Source of the DNA: Paragordius varius
Lineage: Eukaryota > Nematomorpha
DNA length: 64,000 bases
Assembly: GCA_964247055.1 (NCBI GenBank)
Contig: OZ176050.1
Location: forward strand, 12,524,001 to 12,588,000
Direction: 5' to 3'
The notes under the pieces: generated by a model
Seen by the model: the letters and a program-made list of their open reading frames with translations, nothing else
What the model was told of the DNA's origin: nothing
Databases searched by the model: none
Translations under genes and position numbers: made by a program
In this document: piece after piece, positions 35,145 to 46,714 of the stretch
Position numbering within the stretch: position 1 is the stretch's first letter
Layout: every line of letters starts with the position of its first letter

Positions 35145-38100
35145 TTATATTCGTTTAACAGCATATTTAACGAGTCTAAGTAAGGCATCAGGCGTTATTC
35201 CAGGTATTTTTGAAGCATTAGCTAAATTGCTTGGCCGGTAAATACGTAGTTTTTCTTTTATTTCATTTGACAAATTAAGGGTTGGACTAAAATTCAAATA
35301 TATATAATTTATTTTTCTCATTTATCAACAAATATTTTTCAAATGTTAAACGAAAAGGGGATTATTAAATCGATTAAGCAACGAAATTACATAAAATTTC
35401 AAGACTTTTGTTTAAGACAAATACAGAAAAAATTAAAATTATACGGACAAAACGGTATGATGACAAATATTTTTATTTAAAAAACAACCAAACTTTAATA
35501 AACCTTAATTTTTCCTATATACAATTGTAAAATATAAAATTAATTGTGTTAGTAATTTATTTCTCTATTTCACACTTTGCCATTTAAAACAATAAGTTAT
35601 ATTGAAATAAATCAAAATTAAAAAAGTATGGTTGTGTTTTAGAAAAAAAATATCTGTCTTTATAATTTTACATTTTGTCTGTATAATTTTAGTTTTTACT
35701 GTATTATAGAATTACTTATCATAATTGATATCTGGCATTAACAAAAGTTGTTCATCCCTTTTTAAGGCTAAGATTTCTTCTTTTTCATCGATGACGGATT
35801 TGGAGTACGTTGCTACAAAAAACAAAGATTAACTTTTAAAAAAATTTAAATTTAAAATTAAAATGAATATTTCATATAAATAGGTTCTAGCCTAGCTTTC
35901 GGTAATCATATTTTAATTCGTCTATACCATGATCAATTTCATTTTTTGCCAATAAAATTACATTTAAACCCTTGAACAAAGGTCGAATGTGGGCTAATAA
36001 AAACACTTTTATACATTTAAGCCAATTTCATTTCAAATACCTATAATTTCGTTGTTATCAAAAATAGTAAGATGTATATAAATCGTAAAATAAAATGAAT
36101 TGTAACCTTCGATTTTGCATCTCATAGCCAAACTATTAATATTATACGGACAGTTTACAGAGATATCGGAAGGAAATTGTGCAATAAGGAATGGCATACT
36201 TTCCAACAAATTTTTTAGCGTAATATGTGGATATGATAACATCTCAAATGCACTAAAACGAACAGAAAAACATAAAATTTTATTAAGGAAAATTTAAAAA
36301 CATTTATTAATAAATTCCAAAAATTTAATGTGATAATAAAAATTTTACTAAAATTTACAAAATGTTTTACCTTTAATTTAATGCATTGTTATATATAATA
36401 TATTAAAAATAAAGTAAGATTTTTAAACAGTGGGATTTCTAAATAATTTCATTAATTTTTCAATCTTAATAACCCCTAAAAATATAATTAATAGAGTATA
36501 AATAAAAATTTATAAACCTTTTAGGTTTGTAGGATGTTCTAGGCGGCTGATGTTTTATTTCATTGTTAAATGCTTTACCATGATCGTTGGCTTTAAGGGA
36601 ATTCTGATAACAAGCATTATATTCACTAGGAGTAATTTTATAAGACTTTAAAATATTCATAGCTTCAATTAAACGTTTGTTTGTGTTTTCAAAATGATTC
36701 CAACGATCTGGGCTAATACAACCATGTCTGAAACCTGAAACATAAATATGAGTCAATTCGGAAAAAAATTAAAGTAAAAGTCAACCAAAATATATATAGT
36801 TATAAATAGGTACACTTTATTAAAAAAATATTACTCGCCGAGAAAAAGGAATAAAAGGATTAAATTATTTAAACCTTAAATATATTATTTCTAAAATTAT
36901 ACAAGCAATAATACTCTAATACCCTTTTAGAAATCAAATTTATTAACGAAATTTATTAGTAAGCTGTTAAATTATTTGGTTACAAGCTATTTCAATTTAT
37001 TTCAATAATAAACATCGTTATGATATGCATTTTATCATCAATTATACATCAATGAAATTCGCAAATATTTCAATTAAAGCTAGTTAATTTCTTATATATT
37101 AACTACACATTTAATTATTATTTGAGAAAATCTATTATTATTTCAGAGTTATAGGGCTAGACTAAAATATCATATTACCTATTGGTGTAAGCCTTTGGTC
37201 AGCATTATCTGATCGTAGGGATAATCGATATTCAACGCGCGTACTAAACATACGATAAGGTTCTGGAGCACCTTTAGTGATTAGGTCATCTATCAAAACT
37301 CCAATATAGCATTCTGAACGGCCAAGTTCAAGGTAGGATACAGGATTATCATTGCATAAACTTGAATCTTTTTGGCATTAATGAAAATAGTTAGGATCCG
37401 TAAAATTAAGTTTTAATGTGTATAAAATAAAATTCCTTTCATTTTTTTTTTTAATTTTATATTTTACGCATTCAGGCTTAATTTTAAAAATAATATTGTA
37501 TAAAAATGCGTAATCAATTTGCGCTAATATTTCCGCAGTCATTTATGAATAGATAATTGAGTCTCGTAACAAAAATCAAAAGAATATTATAAAAAACGCT
37601 CGTAAAATATGGTTAAAAAGCATTATATTAACTAAACCATTCTTTTTACAAGGTTTAAAAGTAGCTAAAAAGATATTTTTCAAAAATATTGTTTATAACA
37701 CCAATTACTTTTAGCATTTGTTGAAATTCTAAATGCTTGATTTTTAGCGTAAATGGCAGCATTGATTCCGGCTATTATACCCTGAGCTGCGGCTTCTTCA
37801 TAACTAAATGGATGTGAAAAAATTGAATTATAAATACTTACACTAAAACTCTAAAAAAACTATCAGGAATAATTAAAATTGCACAGACAAGTTAAAACTA
37901 AATAGCTGAAAAAGATAACCATATCTTTTTAAACCTGATTTTTCCACATAAACTATATAATTTTTATATATGACTGATGCATTTGAATGTATTTAAATTT
38001 TTCACCTCCCTTTGAAACTCAAAATGGTTATATTTAAGAAAATCAAGAAATTAAAAATATAGATAGCTTTAGAATGATTGTCTTTTAGTTTTTACGCTTC

Positions 38101-41100
38101 GTCTAAATAATATTGTCCACTGTAAAGAATAGTATACAAATTAAACATTCTAAGCCCTACCCAGTAGTGTCATTAATTTGCCCAGCCAAAAATAAACCAT
38201 TAACTTTAGGAGTCAACTGATACAATTAAATGTATTTAAAATTTCCACCTCCTTATTTCTCAAAATGATGTGTTATATTTGAGATAGATGGCTTTAAAAT
38301 GATTGTCTTATAATTTTGACGCTTCGTCTAAATAATTTAATTTTTCACTGTAAAGCATAGCATACAAATTAAAAATTCTAAGCCCTACCCAGTGGTGCCA
38401 TTAATTTGCCCAGCCAAAAATAAACCATTAACTTTACGCGTCATGAGATTGCTGGATAATTGGTTCAAAGGATCAATGTAATCATACTCCACACCATATC
38501 CCGGTCTAAAAAGATCAACATTTTCAAGCCCCTCAACAGCTCTAAATGCTTGGATTTGTAACTCTTCTGGTAGTGTACATGACATACCTATGTGAAAATT
38601 TATTTTATTTTATTTTAAAAGGCAAATAAGATTAATGAATTGTATTTTGATATATACCATTTACAGTTCAAATTCACCCTAAAAATAAATAATGTGTTTT
38701 CGAACTAATTTAACTCATTAATATGAAATATATCTTTATGGCATAGGTTATTATTTTTTCAGTAATATTTTAATTTTAACAAAATTTCATTTTATTAAAT
38801 ATAAAATATGGGTAATTTTTAATCTTAAAAAACATGTATCTTTTTAGGGTAAATTTGAATTGTTTGAAGGTTTTGTATTGTTCAAAGATGAATTTGAATG
38901 GTTCAAGATTTGAAGTGTTAATGATATATTTAAATATTTGGTGTTTAATAAGTCTATCGTTAGCATTTAATAAAAGCAGATTAATTCTGAGTAATAATAA
39001 TAATAATGTATAAAAAAATAAATACCCTGTGGATATATTAATGGACTATCAAATCCCTCTGGTTCCAACCATATGGGGTGAGATTTTGCATGGGTGAACC
39101 GTAATACTTTGGATTCGATTGACGGACAATACCTAAAATAATATAAAATGAAAAAACATATGATTCAATAATAAAATAATCTGCCTATTTTTTATTTATA
39201 TAATATTATATTTTAAAGTTTATACTAATCAGGCTTTCTTATCAAAACAAATTGATTAAAAAGGCAAATAATAATTCAATTCATATTTATTTTATATATT
39301 GCCTTCATAAAATGAATATAATTTTAAAATGTCTTTTAATCCCGTTTAATACTATCTATATCAATTTCCAGAAAATTTCATTCGTCATATAAAATTTTAT
39401 AATTTGCACTAAAGTATTTTTGAACACTTCAAGTTGGTCGTTGAACATTTCAAGTTGGTCCTTAAACACTTCAAGTTGGTCCTTTGATTTTTTGTTTTGA
39501 TTGTAACTTTTATCACTAAAATCGTGTATTATTCATCTATTTTATTATTTTTAACCTATAACATGAATTTTAAATCACTACCGATTTTTAATCATTGATA
39601 AACCGCATATCTATTTTTAGTTTCTTAAAATTATTTTGGATATTTATAATATTTTAATAAATTAAAAATATATTAATTTTCTGGGTTATTATATACAATT
39701 TTACATTGAAAACATTTAAAAGTTAATAATTTTGTTTTAAATTGGAAAAAAATTAGTTTGAAACAAAAAAGTGGTTTTTGAATAAAAATTTTTATTTTTA
39801 AATGAAATATATAAAAATAAAAAAAAATATTCAAGGACCAACTTGAAGTGTTCAAGGACACTCTTGAAGTGTAAATGATAAATTTGTTTTTAGATGCAGC
39901 TCAATTTTCAATTTATTTTAATTTACCGTGGACCAGTGACCTCTTCCCGTACATGGCGATTTAAATGCATGTTTTGAACAATTATTTCGTGAACTTTGGC
40001 ATTTGTTTGAGTGGCATAGCAAGGAATCTGTTCTTTTGGCTAAAGATTTAAATAAAAACATTTGGGTATTAAGATCAATCTTTTCATTTTACTATGAAAT
40101 CTATAATTCAAGTTTTTAATTTCTATTTGTTATATCCATTTAAAATGTGCCTTGAGAAATTATATTTTTATAAATAAGTCAACCAGTTACACGGTAAAAA
40201 ATTAGGTAAATATTGTCATGTTTCTCAAAAAAACATTATAATTTAATCAAAATGCATCTTTTCTAAACTAAAAATTGCAAATGAGAAATGTTGTGTGCGA
40301 AATCCTACTAATAAAGAATTTTTTATTTCAATCAAGTACTAGTACATACCTCTATTGAAACATGGGAATTCATAAAAGAAAATGGGTGAGGTATCGAATC
40401 TCCATCACTCCTTTTAAGAGCTGAATGTTTGAAATTTATGCTTTGTGCCAGCAGTCTTGGTGGAGTTCCTGTCTTTAGACGGCCTAGTTTAAAACCGAGT
40501 CTGTCAAACGTTTTTGATAGTGAGCTACACGGTTTTTCAAAATATGACATTGCCTTTACATCAGTTGGTATTATATTAGACTCGTCCATTATCATTTTAT
40601 CCTGGTTATTGGGGTTTTTTGATTCGATTTCTAAGCTATTTTTAATGTTAATACTATTATTAATGTGGATTAATTTAGCTTTGGTATTTTGAGTTTCACT
40701 TGTTTTTGGTTTTGTGAGTGAAATGTTTGTTATATGGGATGCAAGACGACCTGCTGGGTAAGTATCAAGTCCAATATTAATGTGTGCACCAAGAAATGTA
40801 CCTAAATTAAGCCATATATGTTTTAAGATTTTAAACTTTTATAAAATTAACATTAATCAATTATCTTGTTCAAACATGTAATATTATAATGGTTATTTAG
40901 AGCTTACAAAATTTAATGTTAACATTATATAGATATCCATAACTTTGTGCACAGTTTTCGTTAAAATTAATTAACAATCGAATGCTTTATAAAGGATTTT
41001 TTAACTTTGCATTTTTATGTTCAATGAAATATTCAAAATTCATAAATACAGTTTTTTATTAATTAATTTATGTAATTTGTGGTGGTTTTAAAAAATGGGT

Positions 41101-42440
41101 AAATTAAGGAATATATGGACTAAATATTTCAAGTTTGTAAAAATAATTAATCCTTAGAGATGTTAGATTAATTTTTAATCTATATAAAATAATTGCGTAG
41201 GCATGATTATATTCATGTAGATGTAACTTAGGTTTTGAACGGTAAAAAGGGGGATTTGATTGCTTATAAATTCAGTCGTTAACATAACCAATCGATAAGT
41301 ATTGTTTTTAAAAAACCATGTGATTCGCATTTGATAGAGGTAATATTAATCATTATAAAATTTCAGATTTTTGGTATTTAATTTAAGTAAAATCGCTATA
41401 TTATATGAATTTGGCTAATTCTATAATCATTTAAATATAGTGCTACATATATCTATCCGTCAAACAACAATATAAATAGCATAAATATAATCTACAAGCT
41501 TTATAAACGAAGTATTTTTTTGAATAAAATTCGTATTGTTATAATGGTTAAATAAAAAATCGTTTCTTTGAAAAAGTCTAAATGTATTGAAATTGACATA
41601 AGAAACTTTTAAACCTGTGGTAATAATTATTGCATTAGCTTGCATGGTTTTTAAGGCTTCGCCCTTTCTTAGAATGACAACACCAGTGCATTGTGGTATA
41701 TTAGTTTGGTTTTCCATTTCTATGCCATTAGAAACGCATAAATCTTCAACGCTTGCCTCAATAATTGTTAGATTTGGAACTTTGGTTTGAAAATATTGTT
41801 GGATATTTCTTTTGTACAGTTTACGATCAATTTGTGCCCGCAAACCCTAACAAAAGAAATGAATATAATTCTTGATTTTATATAGAAATATATGGGTTTA
41901 GATGTTTAACTAAATTTTATAAAAGGAAAAAGCACTTTAATAAATTAAATAAAAATTATTTACCCATACGGCTGGACCTTTTGCGGTATTCAACACTTTG
42001 TATTGGATTCCTGACAAGTCACAAATTTTTGAACATAAGCCATCCAAAGCATCGATTTCTCGCAAAAGTTGGCCCTTACCAATACCACCAAAAGATGGAT
42101 TACATGACATCTCGCCTATTTTTTCAATAAAATTAAATTGATTAAGAAAGTAAAAATTAGCAAAAAATTTTTAAAAAATATTTGTGATTATAATTAGTTT
42201 AAAATAGAATTTATATTCAAGAAATTAAAACCCCACCTATAGTATCAATTTTTTGAGTAATTAACCCGGTTTTGCAACCCATTCTAGCAGCTGCATAAGC
42301 CGCTTCGCATCCAGCGTGACCACCTCCAACGACTAGTACCTCAAAATTTTCAGCATGTTCCATCCCACAATACGAGTGCAGGATATTTAGATGATGATTT
42401 ATAAAAGATATTTTATTTTTTGGGATAAATTTACGCTGGA
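35145..42440 (-). CDS. MTO1: MTO1/MnmG: mitochondrial tRNA 5-carboxymethylaminomethyl(taurinomethyl)uridine synthesis enzyme, FAD subunit
   Basis: FAD enzyme that, with the GTPase MnmE/GTPBP3, modifies wobble uridine of mitochondrial tRNAs. Thirteen exons join in phase: 42237-42363 and upstream, 41964-42115, 41615-41846, 40350-40801, 39927-40039, 39026-39132, 38389-38587, 37709-37803, 37179-37367, 36518-36734, 36107-36252, 35716-35812, 35145-35286. They give at least 755 residues. Landmarks in order: [12 protein letters not shown] (dinucleotide fold), [81 protein letters not shown] core, [30 protein letters not shown] and the C-terminal [11 protein letters not shown]. The frame stays open above ATG 42363 to an AG near 42429 with a basic, acid-free stretch ([12 protein letters not shown]), probably a transit peptide whose start lies in an unseen exon. 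About 60 polar residues interrupt the PAGR-to-GRLKTG region. Confidence 0.95.
35422..35703. mobile_element. Foldback MITE, family B, in the last MTO1 intron
   Basis: Ends tacagaaaaaattaaaatta and taattttagtttttactgta are inverted copies over about 30 bp, including the tgtctgtataattt/aattatacggacaaa block. The interior matches the copy at 10288-10517. It abuts the donor side of the exon ending at 35716. Confidence 0.8.
35900..36001 (-). other. Unexplained open segment inside an MTO1 intron
   Basis: After a ttattag acceptor the minus strand reads [16 protein letters not shown] then [18 protein letters not shown] and a stop. MTO1 does not need it: the flanking exons (36107-36252 and 35716-35812) join directly into KIEATYSKS, as in relatives. 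There is no GT donor after it. The pattern is loosely like the C-terminal coiled coil of BLOC-1 subunit 2 (LQPYLDQINVIEEQ...), but that is only a resemblance by eye. It could be an alternative terminal exon or a gene fragment. Confidence 0.3.
37980..38450 (-). repeat. Tandem duplication that includes the 3' end of an MTO1 exon
   Basis: About 240 bp are repeated twice. Both copies contain ttcacctcc, gaatgattgtctt / aaatgattgtctta, acgcttcgtctaaataat and taagccctacccagt, followed by g(t/c)cattaatttgcccagcca. The right copy holds the genuine exon end ([14 protein letters not shown], exon 38389-38587). The left copy (about 38150-38205) retains the last 17 or so codons without the rest, so it is a dead partial exon in the intron. 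Confidence 0.8.
38653..38937. mobile_element. Family D element in an MTO1 intron
   Basis: Left end ataccatttacagttcaaat then tcaccc. The right half has agggtaaatttgaattgttt and tgaatttgaatggttcaag. The centre shares tatggcataggttattattt with other copies. It lies in the intron 38588-39025. Confidence 0.75.
39400..39885. mobile_element. Foldback element with 'CTTCAAGTTGGTC' subterminal repeats, family D-like
   Basis: The left end carries three direct repeats of the type gaacacttcaagttggtcc. The right end carries their inverses (ttcaaggaccaacttgaagt, ttcaaggacactcttgaagt) followed by gtaaatgataaatt. This is the same design as family D (repeated about-20-bp units pointing inwards at both ends) but with a different unit sequence. 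It lies in the MTO1 intron 39133-39926. Confidence 0.7.
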
Positions 42441-42872
42441 AATTTATTTGATTATAATTTTAATCTGTATCTAATCATAATATAATATATTTAAAATGTT
42501 TAATATCTAGAAGATAATCATAGTTTACGAAATTATATTACAATGACATCAATATAAAATCTGAGATATTACAAATTAAATAAGCCTTCTTTAGCCCTGG
42601 CAGAATGGTAAAAAATAAACAATAAAGAAAAAATAATTATTAATATGACAAAAGTGGAGTAACTAGTGACCCCAAATTAAAAAATATATATTATTATCAT
42701 TTTGCCTTTTCTCTTTTTTGTACTAGTTTACCTTTTAGACTAATGTTATATCCCAGAATTTGTAAATAAAATACAGTTTTAAAAGTTTTTTATTTAAAAT
42801 CTATTTATGTAACATAGTATTCATGTATTAAATAAAAAAGCTTAAATTTTAACAGTTTTGTTACTTCTAGAA

Positions 42873-45800
42873 CAAGGGTACTCAAACCGCGGCCCGCGGG
42901 CCGCATGCGGCCCTAAGAGTGCTTCAAAATTGCCTTATGACCATATTGATACTTAAATTATTTTTTTTATATGAATTTTTAAAAATATAAACGAAATTTA
43001 GCTTAAGATTTAATTGGTTTTTTTTTTCACCCAATTTAAAATGTAGTGAAATTTCCCTACATTAAATAGATTTTTAAATTTTGGCAAACGTCGTTTCTGT
43101 TTCTGTATTTTCTTTTCTATCTTGAAATTTTTGCATTGCTTTTTTTGTATTTAAGCAAGCCTTTCACCCAAACTTGATACATCTTCTTTTCATTGCTATC
43201 CTGCATCATTTTATATAACTTATTCCCATAGATATTTTTCAAATAAACAAAAGAATGGGAAAAAATTCTTTGTTAATTAATGTTGTTGACTGCTTTATAT
43301 GTAAGGCCAACATAACTATAAAAAATACAATATTAAAAGACATTTTACAATCCACATTGCAAGAAACGAAAAATATAAAAAGATTAAGGATTTATATGAG
43401 TAATAAAAATCTAATATGTCTAGCTTTCTCCCAAGAAAAAGCTGTATTAGCTTCGTATGAAATTTCCTATATTTTAGGAAAAAATATAAAACCGGTTCTG
43501 ATTAGTCTAATATATGGTTGCACTTTTTTATTTGATTAATTCCATAATAAAGATCAAATCATGAGGCAAATTAAAAAACTTTAACTGATTCACATGTGCT
43601 TGACGCATTGAAGATATGTCTAAATATATTTTTAACAATACATTATTGGCTCTGAAAAACTGCAATTAATTTAGTATTGCTATTGATTCTAGCACTGATA
43701 TTAGTGCAACACCTCAATGTGTGCCTTCGTGAGATTTTGCAACGACAAAATAATCAAGGAATATTCAAAATTTTAGCCAAAGAATAATACCCCGAAAGGA
43801 AGTGATTTTCTCGTGATTAGCATTTTTTTCGATAATAATGGTATATCGATGAAAAATTGGTTTCGATCTGCACAGATGGCTGTCCCTCTATGATTGGAAT
43901 AAACAAAAGATTCATTCCTCTTTTTAAAAACAATATTTGCAAAATATTTTATCCTTTCACTTATTCTTGAGCAAAACTTGGTTTAGTGTGTTAAGGATGG
44001 ATCATTTAATTTAGTAACTGATTCGGATCTAGACCACATCCGTGGCAGAGAATTCAACCGCCGTAAATTCAAAAATCTTCTGAAAGATCCACAGTTAGTT
44101 TCATTTTTCTCTTTTGTACACCGCTGTGAGATGTCTAAGCCTTAGCAAAGTATCAAATGGATTTCTTGTTTTAAGACATGAAATTCTATTATTATTTATA
44201 AAAGATAACAATAAGTAAATTAATATATGGTGAATTTTATTAGCCTACTTTTGCGACATTACTTACCAAGTTAAAATATTTAATTTAAATTTTTAAGCGA
44301 GCAAAATAATAACCCAATTAGCTAATCAAATATATGCTTTTGAAGAAAAATTAATAATATATAAATAAGATTTTATAAATAAAACACCCCCTAATTTTCC
44401 AACACTTAAAACGATTCATGAAGGGAATTTACCGGGGAGATTAATTTAATAGTAGACAACTTTTTTGTCTAATGAGGTGAAATTTGGATTTCATAATTAA
44501 GAAATATAAAAATTGTTTAAAACTCACTGAAAATTCATGGCATATGGATATATCTAATATTAAGCAACCTGAGCATTTAGGTTTTGATCAGGCGCATATC
44601 ATCGAAGAATTCGTAGATTTTAAAACTGATTCCAATTTGGATATTTTCAAGAATCGTAGAAAGATATGTAGAGTTTTGGCAAGATGTACCAAATAATTAT
44701 GAAAATATAAAAAAATTTTCTAGTTATTCTAACTGTTTTTCCCTCAACTTATCCGTTTGAGCCGGCATATTTAAAAATGGAGTATGTGAAGAATACATAC
44801 AGAAATCGCTTAACCGATTATCAAATAGACGACGTATTACTAGACAACAAATTTTTCTGCCAATCGAGTTTTTTGCATTTTCTGATATTTAGTATCATTT
44901 TAACAGTAAATCTGAAATAAATATTATAACTCGTTGGATGAATTTTGTATAATTTGATTTTTTGAATATGCGCCCTCTTTATCAAAATTTTACTAAAAAA
45001 TGTTTTTCTTTGAAAATATACAAGTAATGCCCATTTGTAATATATCATTCGAAAGAGTATTAAAAACTCTATAAAATGCATCCTAATATGTATTACATCG
45101 ACAGTTAATATTGGACACAAAGAGCGACAAACGCGCGAAGCGAGAGCATTTTTTTTAATTATTATATTTTTAAAACTAATGGATGAAAATAGCTCAAACT
45201 TTGTTTAGATGGAGATGAATGTCCAAAAAAGATAATACAAGAAAGTCTTTTTTGATTAAAACATTTTTTATTGCTTTTATGTCATTCAAAACAGCCATTT
45301 TTAAGTTTTTTGTTTTTTAAAAATTACCATCTCATCAATATTAATTTATTTTCTTTACAAGGCTGATAATTACGAAATTTTAAAGATAAAAACAAAGTTT
45401 AAGGTATTTTTGATCTTTTTTAGCCATTATGTAATAAATTTACAGTTATAACTATGCATTTTAGTATCCACTAGGTAAAATATATATGATAATAATAATT
45501 TTTACTAAAAAAGCAAACCAAAAGCTTTTCCAAACTTTTTTTTTAAATTAATTCTAATATAACCCTAATAATCATATTAAAATAATTTATATGATTTTCA
45601 AATTAGTTTGTCTGTGAAAATTTTTGACTTATTTAAGGATTAAAAATTTTGACCATTTAAATCCAAATAACTTTTACATCCGATTGATTTAAATGACTTA
45701 CTACCATTTAAAAGATGCAGTTTTTTGCGCTCTTTCGAACGATATAAAATACATGGCTTCATATCTAAAACTTTTAATTTTCGAAATTTCGAGTTTAATG

Positions 45801-46223
45801 TTAAATCGGGGCCAAAAATTATCGATAAACTCTAATATAAAAAAATTCTTCCATGCTGGATCAGATATACCAATTATGTACTTTAATGAAATAAATTTTA
45901 AATTTACAAGAATGGCAGTTAAAAAAAGTTAAAATTTGTTGTCTAATGTTAAGATTGGCCTGTCATGAGGCGAAACCAAGTCAAAAATTTAGTTAATATC
46001 AAAATAAATGTTATAAAAATATTTATTTTTTAAATTAAATGCTGAAAACGGGTTTGTAGCTGGATTTACATGCCATCCGCAAAAAAATCATTTTGCTGAT
46101 TTAGAGTAAAAATATGTGCATATGTGTCAAATAGCTATGGACTATTTGCCAATATAAGGTTCGGCCCTCGAAAAAAAAATCTATTTTATTTGGCCCGTCA
46201 AATTTTTTTGATGAGTACCACTG
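42873..46223 (+). mobile_element. Decayed hAT transposon with transposase fragment
   Basis: Left end caagggtactcaaaccgcgg then cccgcgggccgc; right end ggcccgtcaaatttttttga then tgagtaccactg. The ends are imperfect inverted repeats typical of BED/ZBED-type hAT elements. Flanks ttctagaa (42865-42872) and ttctagag (46224-46231) are an 8-bp target duplication with one mismatch. At 43255-43539 a frame reads KNLICLAFSQEKAVLASYEI then SYILGKNIKP, the N-terminal part of this transposase family (the K/ASY.+A..+GK..KPF block). A second piece may be 44484-44696. The remainder is too damaged to read, so the element cannot move itself. Confidence 0.85.
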
Positions 46224-46714
46224 TTCTAGAGTCTAAAATTGGAGCAGCTCCAAAACACGATTGAAACAAAAGCTGATAATAAAATCAAAATACATCAAGC
46301 TTTTTCTAGTGGTAAAATGTCGCCTGGAATTTTTAAGTTATTAATTACATTTCTGACCATAATATTTTATTTGCATGTTGATTTAGCGATTTAAAAAAAG
46401 TTATATAAAAAAATGGCGGCAAAAAAGTTTGAAATGATGATTTTTTCCAATTTAAAATTTTTTTAAGAAAATTTTGCATAATGTTCCTAAAAGACAAAAG
46501 AACGCATATTTTTAAATTCTGCTAAATACTTTCAATACTTTTAAAGATATTCAAATTTAAAATGATTCAGGTTCATAAAATTACCCCAAAAGAAAATTGA
46601 GTGTAAAAATCACTAACTTATAAAGGTTTTTTCCTTACTTTTATATTTAGTTGCACACATGTAGTGATGGCTAAATTTTAATTTTCAGGTTTATCCTTAA
46701 AATTATATCTAGTT

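Noticed and set aside
43255-43539. Host gene of the ZBED/SCAND3 type
   Set aside because: It lies between hAT inverted ends with target duplications and is truncated, so it is a transposase remnant.
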